From an uncultured Pelagibacteraceae bacterium (GTDB lineage: Bacteria; Pseudomonadota; Alphaproteobacteria; Pelagibacterales; Pelagibacteraceae): a DNA stretch of 64,000 nt. Below the pieces are notes generated by a model. That model did no database searches and was not told where the DNA came from. It worked only from the letters and a program-made list of their open reading frames with translations. Positions 36,850-44,124 of the stretch are shown in pieces (the stretch's first letter is position 1; each line of letters opens with the position of its first letter). The stretch lies in assembly GCA_902576785.1 (NCBI GenBank), contig CACGWC010000003.1, positions 50,639 to 114,638 on the forward strand, given 5' to 3'. The translations under genes were made by a program, and so were the position numbers.

Positions 36850-37857
36850 ATGCCTGTAACAAGCAAATTCGTAGCTTTAAAAAACTATATCCCTACAGGT
36901 TTGCCAAAAGAAACTGACTTTGAAATAAAAACAAAAGAGATATCTTTAGATGCCAAGAACAATATATTGGTTTTAAATTTATGGATTTCAGTTGATCCTT
37001 ATATGAGGGCAAGGATGACTGAAAGAAAAAACTATAAACCACCTTTTAATATTGGTGAAGAGATGGAAGGTTATGCGTTAGGAATAGTTAAAGAATCTAA
37101 AGACAAAAATTTTAAAGAAGGAGATATTGTTTTTAGTAATTTTGGAATGAGAGATTACTTTGTTTGTAATTCCAATGATCTAAAAAAAATTGAGCCAATG
37201 AATATTCCTATACAAACATATCTGGGTCCACTTGGAATGACAGGTCATACAGCTTATATAGGACTTTTTAAACATGGTGAATTAAAACCAGGTCAAACAA
37301 TCCTTGTATCTTCAGCTGGAGGTAGTGTTGGATCTACTGTTTGTCAAATTGCAAAAAATATGGGTTGTAAAGTAATTGCAAGTACAGGATCAGATGAAAA
37401 AGTTAAATGGTTAAAAAATGATTTAAAAATTGATCATGCGTTTAACTATAAAAAAATTGAAAATCTTGTTTTGCATCTTAAAGAAGTTTGTCCTGAAGGA
37501 TTTGATTTATATTTTGATAATGTAGGTGGTGATTTCTTAGAGTCAGCTATTTTTCAAATGAAGAACTTTGGAAGGATTGTAATTTGTGGAAGGATATCCC
37601 AAATGAATGCAACTAATCCTGGCTCTGGTTTAAAAAATATGGCTCATGTTCTTGTAAAAAGACTAACTATTAAAGGTTTTATAATTTTTGATCATGAAAA
37701 TGATAGAGAACAGTTTGAAATCGATATGACTAAATGGTTATTAGAAGATAAAATTAAATTTAAAGAAACTGTTTACGAAGGTATAGAAAATACACCAAAA
37801 TCATTCATTGATTTATTAGAAGGTAAAAACATAGGAAAAATGCTTGTAAAAATTTAA
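36850..37857 (+). CDS. zinc-independent MDR NADP-dependent oxidoreductase
   Basis: A 335-aa medium-chain reductase of the leukotriene B4 dehydrogenase/CurA group. It has the N-terminal substrate domain with SVDPYMRARM (about 49-58), GMTGHTAYIGL (about 129-139), the NADPH motif SSAGGSVGSTVCQIAKNMG (about 154-172) and GRISQMN. It lacks the zinc ligands of alcohol dehydrogenases. Such enzymes reduce the double bond of alpha,beta-unsaturated ketones or aldehydes, often products of lipid peroxidation, which would fit the preceding msrA. Exact substrate unknown. Confidence 0.87.
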   Translation: MPVTSKFVALKNYIPTGLPKETDFEIKTKEISLDAKNNILVLNLWISVDPYMRARMTERKNYKPPFNIGEEMEGYALGIVKESKDKNFKEGDIVFSNFGMRDYFVCNSNDLKKIEPMNIPIQTYLGPLGMTGHTAYIGLFKHGELKPGQTILVSSAGGSVGSTVCQIAKNMGCKVIASTGSDEKVKWLKNDLKIDHAFNYKKIENLVLHLKEVCPEGFDLYFDNVGGDFLESAIFQMKNFGRIVICGRISQMNATNPGSGLKNMAHVLVKRLTIKGFIIFDHENDREQFEIDMTKWLLEDKIKFKETVYEGIENTPKSFIDLLEGKNIGKMLVKI

Positions 37858-37868
37858 TTAGAATTTTT

Positions 37869-38039
37869 ATGAAATTTTTAAAGAAGTTTTATAGACCCTT
37901 TTTATTAACCTATATTTTTTTGAGTATAGCTATCAGTTTTTATCCATCATTTGATTTTTACTCACTAAAAGGTCAAATTCTTATAATTGCTGTATCTTTT
38001 TTTAATGGGATGATGGGAGTTTACGTAAAAAAATTATAA
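37869..38039 (+). CDS. small membrane protein, 56 aa
   Basis: A complete frame from ATG 37869 to TAA 38037-38039 starts 11 nt after the MDR gene. It has a basic N-terminus (MKFLKKFYRP), a first hydrophobic segment (about 11-27), a short polar turn (FDFYSLKGQ) and a second hydrophobic segment (about 36-52) ending in VKKL. The basic flanks suggest a two-helix hairpin with both ends in the cytosol. No family recognised. It overlaps the convergent DAO gene by 6 nt and fills an otherwise empty gap. Confidence 0.6.
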   Translation: MKFLKKFYRPFLLTYIFLSIAISFYPSFDFYSLKGQILIIAVSFFNGMMGVYVKKL

Positions 38040-39137
38040 GACGTAGGGCTCGGGTCTTGCTGAGCTATTTAATACTCTTTCGACTGCAAAAACACTAATA
38101 TCTATAGTTTGATAATTGCCTGTAGTTATTAATTCAGTTAGAGCTCTACCAATTCCTGGTGCTTGCATTAAACCTCTGCCGGTAAATCCTGAGGCCATGT
38201 AAACATTTTCATATTTTGGATGTTTTCCAACTACAGCATTATTATCTAATTTGTTACAATCATAATATCCAGCCCATCCACCTGTTAACTTTAGTTCTTC
38301 AAATGCTGGTATTCTTTTTGCAAGAGCAGGCCAAACTAATTCTTCAAAATCATTCCATGCAGGTTCAAGATCTTCTGCATCAAATACTGAAATTGGAGAA
38401 CCTGCTAAATATTCTTTTCCTTCTGGTCGCCAATATACTCCTGTTGTTAGATCTCCGGATAATGGCATCTCTGGAATATGTTTAGGACATTTAACTCTAA
38501 AGACTGTATGTTTTTGAGGTACTACAGGAATATCTTCAAGTAGTTCTTTAGTCCAACACCCAGCTGCAGAAATAATTGTCTTTGCATTAATTTCAGATAG
38601 GCTCTTAACTTCTCCCTTAATGAATTCTGCCCCAAGATCAATTGCTTTATGCTTTAATGCGCTATGAAATAAAAATGGATCAATCCATCCCTCGCTCTTG
38701 TTATCAGTAAATGTTGCAGTTTCAATTCCTTCCTCATTAATGTAAGGAAAATATTTTTTCAATTCAGAACCTTTAATATTTTTTGTACCCGCTTCACATT
38801 CTTTATGATTTTCTAAAGCTCTGTATTGCTCTTCTGCATGATCTGGTCCAAACATTAGAAGGTATCCATTAGGCACCATGCTAGCTGTTGGATTTGGATT
38901 TTTTTCAGTTTTTAATAATTCTGGTATTTGAAATATAAATTCCCTTGCAAATTTTCCTAAAAGAATATTTTCTTTTTGAAAAAACTGTCGTCTAAATCCA
39001 CCAAGTGATAATGGGAATGACGCAGTTTTATAAGTTGGATCCCTTTCAATGACTTTTACTTTTCTGCCTTCTTTGGACATAAAGTATGCAGTTGCAGCTC
39101 CAATTATACCACCACCTACTATTACAACATCATCCAT
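38034..39137 (-). CDS. FAD-dependent oxidoreductase (DAO family)
   Basis: A 367-aa flavoprotein of the D-amino-acid/sarcosine/glycine oxidase group. The N-terminal dinucleotide motif VVIVGGGIIGAATAYFM (4-20) and the acidic ribose-binding ERD follow the family rule; SEGWIDPFLFHSALKHKAIDLGAEF is the typical middle segment, and the end has YMASGFTGRGLMQAPGIGRALTELI for FAD binding. Substrate is probably an N-methylated or D-amino acid but cannot be fixed. It is 1 nt downstream of the TspO gene on the same strand. Confidence 0.87.
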   Translation of the reverse strand: MDDVVIVGGGIIGAATAYFMSKEGRKVKVIERDPTYKTASFPLSLGGFRRQFFQKENILLGKFAREFIFQIPELLKTEKNPNPTASMVPNGYLLMFGPDHAEEQYRALENHKECEAGTKNIKGSELKKYFPYINEEGIETATFTDNKSEGWIDPFLFHSALKHKAIDLGAEFIKGEVKSLSEINAKTIISAAGCWTKELLEDIPVVPQKHTVFRVKCPKHIPEMPLSGDLTTGVYWRPEGKEYLAGSPISVFDAEDLEPAWNDFEELVWPALAKRIPAFEELKLTGGWAGYYDCNKLDNNAVVGKHPKYENVYMASGFTGRGLMQAPGIGRALTELITTGNYQTIDISVFAVERVLNSSARPEPYVL

Positions 39138-39138
39138 A

Positions 39139-39606
39139 TTAGTTTATCAAAAAAATGTTTATATTTAAAAGCAATGCAAAACAACACCATAACAAATATG
39201 GAATCATCAAATACATGCTTAATTGACTTATATTCTTATATTTAAATACCAATAAAACAATAAATATAATTAACACAACAAGATTTAAAATTGCTAAAGA
39301 AATATTATGGAAACCAAAGAAAACAACACTCCAAGTTGTATTAAAAAAAAGATGAATGAAATATAAAAATACAATATTTAAATTTTTCGTGTTTTTATGC
39401 CACGCATTCCATATGGCTATTGTCATAAATAAATAAAGTAATGTCCATACTGGCCCAAATATCCAATCTGGTGGATTGTATTGAGGTTTAGATAAATTTG
39501 AATACCAAGGTTCTTTAAAATTTATAGTAACCAAACCTCCAATAAATGAAGCTGAAAACGTAGTAATTGCAAAGAGAATAAAAGATAAAATTTTATTTTT
39601 TAGCAT
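39139..39606 (-). CDS. tspO: TspO/MBR family membrane protein
   Basis: A 155-aa protein with five predicted helices. Family markers: PWYSNLSKPQYNPPDWIFGPVWTLLYLFM in the first loop and second helix, and NTTWSVVFFG. The NPP-x-W-x-FGPVWT pattern is diagnostic of TspO. These proteins bind tetrapyrroles and other ligands and act in stress or porphyrin regulation in Alphaproteobacteria. It lies upstream of the DAO gene and is divergent from the SDR gene across 24 bp. Confidence 0.92.
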   Translation of the reverse strand: MLKNKILSFILFAITTFSASFIGGLVTINFKEPWYSNLSKPQYNPPDWIFGPVWTLLYLFMTIAIWNAWHKNTKNLNIVFLYFIHLFFNTTWSVVFFGFHNISLAILNLVVLIIFIVLLVFKYKNISQLSMYLMIPYLLWCCFALLLNINIFLIN

Positions 39607-39630
39607 TTAAGTACTATACAGCAGTTAAAT

Positions 39631-40389
39631 ATGAATAAAAAAGTAATTTGGATCACCGGTGGAAGTACAGGAATTGGCAAGGCACTTGCGTTAAAATTTG
39701 CTAATAATGGATGGACAGTTGCTATTTCTGCAAGAAGAGAAAATTTATTAAAAGAAATCGAAGATAAGCATCAAAATATTAAATCTTTTCCACTTGATGT
39801 AAATGATAAGGAAAAGTGTAAGTCTGTTTTTGAAAATATAAAAAAGGAACTTGGTGACATCGAAATTTGTTTTTTTTCTACGGGAACTTGGGATCCAAAA
39901 AAAGAAAAAGAAATTGATGTAGAGCAAATTGAAAATGTATTTAAAGTAAATTTTTTTGGAACATTAAATTGTATAAAAGCAGTTGAAACTCATTTTCGAG
40001 AAAGAGGAAAAGGTATTATTACCATTGTTTCTTCGATTGCAGGATACAAAGGCTTACCTAACTCAAGTGGCTATGGACCATCCAAAGCTGCTTTAAGTAA
40101 TCTTGCTGAAAGTTTACATTTTGATTTTGGAAGATATGGCGTGAGGGTTTGTTTAGTTTCTCCAGGTTTTATCAAAACACCAATGACTGATAAGAATGAT
40201 TTTAAGATGCCTTTTCTAAAAACTCCAGAATTCTCGGCAGACAAAATTTATGATGGGCTTATTAATGGTTCTAATTTTGAAATACACTACCCAAAAGAAT
40301 TAACTTTGATCCTTAAATTTTTAAAAATAATACCTGATCGATTATATTTTTATTTAATACGGAAATTAACTAAATTACAAAAAAAATAA
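39631..40389 (+). CDS. short-chain dehydrogenase/reductase
   Basis: A 252-aa SDR with cofactor motif TGGSTGIGKALA (about 6-17), ARRE suggesting NADP preference, SSIAGYKG and the catalytic SGYGPSKAAL (Tyr-x3-Lys, about 147-152). The C-terminus is basic and hydrophobic and may touch the membrane. It converges on the DUF3833 lipoprotein gene 2 nt away, beside a cluster of lipid-modifying enzymes; SDR genes are frequently seen in related clusters. Substrate unknown. Confidence 0.87.
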   Translation: MNKKVIWITGGSTGIGKALALKFANNGWTVAISARRENLLKEIEDKHQNIKSFPLDVNDKEKCKSVFENIKKELGDIEICFFSTGTWDPKKEKEIDVEQIENVFKVNFFGTLNCIKAVETHFRERGKGIITIVSSIAGYKGLPNSSGYGPSKAALSNLAESLHFDFGRYGVRVCLVSPGFIKTPMTDKNDFKMPFLKTPEFSADKIYDGLINGSNFEIHYPKELTLILKFLKIIPDRLYFYLIRKLTKLQKK

Positions 40390-40391
40390 AA

Positions 40392-40940
40392 TTAATCTTT
40401 AACAAACATCACAGTCAACTCTGCAACTTTAATTCCAAATTTTGTCATCTTAGCTCTGTTGATAGCTACTCTTTCGTCTTGCATAAATATCCAATCATCA
40501 AAAGTAATTTTGATATTTTTTCCTTTCACAGGAACTAACAAAACATACTCAAATTTAAATGCTGGGCCATATGAATACCCCCTAGCCTTACCAACTACAT
40601 CGCCTGCAGTTCCCTCGTAATTATGTTCATCAATTTTATCTATTACCCATTGCCTATTTTGTATTTCACCATCATTCCAAATAAATTTTTCGTCTAATAT
40701 AAGTTGTTTGCCATCCCACTTACCGTCTAGGTCTGCTGAAAATTGTCTTGTAACTTTACCTGATCTATTTTGTAGTATACCCCAAGCTTTGACGTTTCCG
40801 CTTAAATATTCTTCAATTATTAGTCTTGGTTTTTGATCTTTAAAATCTTCTGGTTTCATAGATTGATTATTTATACAGCTTGTAATTAATCCTGTGAAAA
40901 TTATCAATAAAAATACTTTAAAAAATTTTTTGTTAATCAT
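40392..40940 (-). CDS. DUF3833 lipoprotein
   Basis: A 182-aa protein with a lipoprotein signal peptide (about 1-21, lipobox ITSC with Cys22). The mature part matches the DUF3833 family pattern: an N-terminal PEDFKDQKPRLIIEEYLSG segment, repeated beta strands, and a C-terminal DDWIFMQDERVAINRAKMTKFGIKVAEL block. DUF3833 genes travel with CFA-like methyltransferases and DUF1365 genes, as here; a lipocalin-like role in binding a modified lipid is an inference. It is 1 nt downstream of the methyltransferase gene. Confidence 0.85.
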   Translation of the reverse strand: MINKKFFKVFLLIIFTGLITSCINNQSMKPEDFKDQKPRLIIEEYLSGNVKAWGILQNRSGKVTRQFSADLDGKWDGKQLILDEKFIWNDGEIQNRQWVIDKIDEHNYEGTAGDVVGKARGYSYGPAFKFEYVLLVPVKGKNIKITFDDWIFMQDERVAINRAKMTKFGIKVAELTVMFVKD

Positions 40941-40941
40941 A

Positions 40942-42123
40942 TTAAATTTTATTTTGCATGGAAAATTGAATTAAATCTATATTCTTTGATTTAAACCCAG
41001 CTTCACAATATGACAAATAAAAATGCCACATACGTTTAAATTTATTATCAAATCCATGTTTTGAAATCTCTTCCCATTTTTTTAGGAATTCATCTCTCCA
41101 TATTTTTAAAGTATTGGAATAGTGAGAGCCATATGACTCGTATTTTTTAATTTCTAAACCGTTGCTACTAGATAAATCATATAATTTTCTTTTTGATGGC
41201 AAAAAACCTCCAGGAAATATGTATTTTTGTATAAAGTCTTCTTTGGTTTTATATCTGTCAAATAAACTATCATCGATTGTTATCGCTTGTATCGCGGCCC
41301 TTCCATTCTCAGATAGATTTTTTTTAATACTTTTAAAATAATTGACTAAATAATTTTGCCCAACCGCTTCTATCATTTCTATAGATGCGATAGAGTCATA
41401 TTTGTCTTTTACATCTCTATAATCTTTCAAAAATATATTCACTTTTTCATTCAATCCATTTTCAAATATTCTTTTTTTTGAAAATTCAAATTGCTCTTTA
41501 GAAATTGTTATACAATCTAATTTTACATCATAATTTTTACCCACATATTCAGCAAAGCCGCCCCAGCCACAGCCAATTTCTAAAATTTTATTTCCTACGT
41601 TTGGCTTTATTAATTCTGTAAGCTTTTTATATTTATTTAGTTGAGCAGAAAATAAATCGTCTTTTTGTTTTTCAAAAATTGCACTTGAATAAGTAAGTGA
41701 AGGATCCAACCATAATGAAAAGAAATCATTTCCTAAATCATAATGTTTTGAAATATTTTTCTTACTTCTACTCTTATTATTTTTTATGAAAATACTCTTT
41801 AATTTATTAATCATTGATAAATCAAAAATACCTGAAAATTTATAGACAATTTTTATATTTTTAGCTGTTATTTCTATTAGATTAGTTAGATTATCTGTTT
41901 CAAATTCATTTCGCATGTACGCTTCTGCAAGTCCTACACTTCCCGATTTTATTATTTGAAGTGTTAAACCAGGTTTGTTAATTTTAATCTTTGCTCTTAA
42001 TTGTTCACTCTCATTACCAAACTTATATATTTTGCTGTCATGATTTTGAATTTCAAGAAATCCATGCTTTATTAGTTTTAGAGAATTAAATACGATTTTA
42101 TCTGACAAAAGATTAAAATTCAT
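40942..42123 (-). CDS. cfa: cyclopropane-fatty-acid synthase family methyltransferase
   Basis: A 393-aa SAM-dependent methyltransferase of the Cfa/mycolic acid family. The N-terminal lipid-binding domain (about 1-115) is followed by SKHYDLGNDFFSLWLDPSLTYS (about 125-146), the SAM loop LEIGCGWGGFAEY (181-193) and the conserved YIFPGGFLPS (about 290-299). It alkylates double bonds in membrane phospholipid chains, giving a cyclopropane or a methyl branch. The clustering with an FAD oxidase, DUF1365 and DUF3833 favours a variant modification rather than plain cyclopropanation (inference). It overlaps the DUF1365 gene by 4 nt. Confidence 0.87.
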   Translation of the reverse strand: MNFNLLSDKIVFNSLKLIKHGFLEIQNHDSKIYKFGNESEQLRAKIKINKPGLTLQIIKSGSVGLAEAYMRNEFETDNLTNLIEITAKNIKIVYKFSGIFDLSMINKLKSIFIKNNKSRSKKNISKHYDLGNDFFSLWLDPSLTYSSAIFEKQKDDLFSAQLNKYKKLTELIKPNVGNKILEIGCGWGGFAEYVGKNYDVKLDCITISKEQFEFSKKRIFENGLNEKVNIFLKDYRDVKDKYDSIASIEMIEAVGQNYLVNYFKSIKKNLSENGRAAIQAITIDDSLFDRYKTKEDFIQKYIFPGGFLPSKRKLYDLSSSNGLEIKKYESYGSHYSNTLKIWRDEFLKKWEEISKHGFDNKFKRMWHFYLSYCEAGFKSKNIDLIQFSMQNKI

Positions 42124-42887
42124 TTTTTTTCAAACGTAATATTATTTTTTATTTTTATGTTTTTTTTAACTAACTTAACTCCCTTTAACCATAATTTTAA
42201 TGCTTCAAAATGAATTGCGGCAATAACTTTAAAGGTCATTAAAGGGTGAGAAATATAAGATATAAGCATATTTTTATTGTTAATTTCTTTTGCAACCCCA
42301 TCTTGTGAAGCATATAACAATTTTCCTTCCTTATCACTTTGATCAATTATTACGGATAACATTTTTTCAGGTTTGAGGATTCTAAAATTATATTTACTTT
42401 TCATTTCAATAAATGGTGAAACGAAAAACTTCTTCTCGCAGCTATTTGTAATTATTTTTTCGTCGTTGACTTTAAATATATAAGTATGTTGCTCACCAAA
42501 TGTATTTTTAACTTCATACAATATAGCTATAATTTTTGAATGATTATCATAAACGAAAAAAATACTTAATGGATTAAATACGTAACCAAATATTCTAGGA
42601 TAACAAAGCAATTTTACCTTTATGTTTTCAAATTGAATGTTGTTTGATTTTAAATTTTCTATTACCCAGGCTTTTAAATCACTACCATCTCTAGGTCCGT
42701 GATCTTTGTCATAAAAACTTAAAATATTAAAATTATTGTTAGAAAAAATTTTAATTTTTTTTTGTATCAAATTAATTTCATCAAGATCTAAAAAGAGTGA
42801 GAAAACGTTGTATTTAAAAAAGTGATATTTTGGCTTAAATCTTTTATGAATTACTTTACCTTCGTAAATATTGGAATTTTTAATCAT
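42120..42887 (-). CDS. DUF1365 family protein
   Basis: A 255-aa protein of the DUF1365 family: NSNIYEGKVIHKRFKPKYH at the start, LLCYPRIFGYVFNPLSIFFVYD (about 109-130), VKNTFGEQHTYIF and KKFFVSPFIEMKSKYNFRI are family landmarks. No enzyme activity is established. It overlaps its neighbours by 4 nt (cfa) and 8 nt (FAD oxidase), so the three proteins are almost surely made together. Its constant association with fatty-acid methyltransferases points to the same lipid pathway. Confidence 0.9.
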   Translation of the reverse strand: MIKNSNIYEGKVIHKRFKPKYHFFKYNVFSLFLDLDEINLIQKKIKIFSNNNFNILSFYDKDHGPRDGSDLKAWVIENLKSNNIQFENIKVKLLCYPRIFGYVFNPLSIFFVYDNHSKIIAILYEVKNTFGEQHTYIFKVNDEKIITNSCEKKFFVSPFIEMKSKYNFRILKPEKMLSVIIDQSDKEGKLLYASQDGVAKEINNKNMLISYISHPLMTFKVIAAIHFEALKLWLKGVKLVKKNIKIKNNITFEKK

Positions 42888-44119
42888 TTAGGTTTTCAAT
42901 CATATTAATGGATGATTTTATTCCATCTTCATGAAAACCGTAACCAAAATAACTTCCACAAAACAATACATTTCTTTTATTTTGTATTTCTTTTAATAAT
43001 TTTTGATTATTCAAAGCATCTTGATCAAAATAAGGATGGGTAAAAGTAACTTTTTGTAGGATTTTTTTTTGATCTATTTCAAAAAAAGGATTTAAGGTTA
43101 AGAAAATATTTTTTTCTGTCTTCAGATTTTGTAATAAGTTCAACCAATAAGTTAATGATGTCTTACTAATATCTGATTTATCAACTGAGGAATTCCATGA
43201 AGACCAAACTTTTTTATTGTTTGGCATACATACATCGTCAGTATGTATTACTGCTAGATTGGATTTATATTTAAAATTTGAAAGTATTTTTTTTTCATCC
43301 TCAGTCGGCTCACTCAAAATTTTCAATGCATCGTCTGCATGAGTAGCGATGACAACTTTATCATAGTCAAAAAATTCGTTACTAGCACCGTAATATACTT
43401 GAACACCAATTTTATTTCTTTTTATCGAACTAATCTTATAATTTTTAAAATATTCTCCACTTATTTGAGTTAATACTTTCTCTACATAAGTTCTACTTCT
43501 GTTGGTGACTGTGTACCATTGTGGTCTATTTTTTAATTTAAAAAGTCCATGATTTTGAAAAAATTTTAAAAAAAATTTAATTGGCATTTGATTTGCTTCT
43601 ACTGGGGGCATTGACCAGATAGCAGAAACCATTGGGATTAGATGAAAATTAATAAAATTTTTTGACCATTTATTTTTTTCAAGAAATTCACCAAGAGTAA
43701 TCTCTTCATTTAAACTTTTAATTTGATCACACTTTTTGTAGAAATTTATAATATCAAAAAACATTTTTAAAAATTTTAAATTAAAAAGATTAGCTTTATT
43801 TGAAAAAATTCCGTTTAAACCTCTACCACAATATTCATAATTTGTATCTTTTACAGAAACAGAAAATGACATATCGCTTTTTTCAATTTCAATTTTTAAT
43901 TCGTTAAAAAAATTTATGAGATTTGGATAAGTTTCATGATTAAAAACAATAAAGCCAATATCTACAGGAACTTTTTTTACCATTAATTAAAGTATCTAAA
44001 GTATATGAATGACCACCAAAATGATCTTCGCTTTCGAATAAATCAACATGATGTTTTTTGGAAAGCTTTTGTGCTGCTGATAAACCAGAGATTCCTGATC
44101 CGATTACTGCAATTCGCAT
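42880..44119 (-). pseudogene. FAD-dependent amine-oxidase-type protein, frameshifted
   Basis: The C-terminal 367 aa are open from 43983 to 42880. The missing FAD-binding N-terminus lies just upstream in another frame: from ATG at 44117-44119 it reads MRIAVIGSGISGLSAAQKL and continues to TLINGKK, then loses frame in a run of seven A (complement of 43972-43978). Removing one A joins the halves as INGKKVPVDIGF, the expected family sequence, giving about 413 aa. The homologous protein is the flavin oxidase found beside DUF1365 and CFA-type genes. It starts 5 nt after gcvP. Real mutation, slippage site or sequencing error cannot be told apart here. Confidence 0.85.
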
Positions 44120-44124
44120 TAAGG

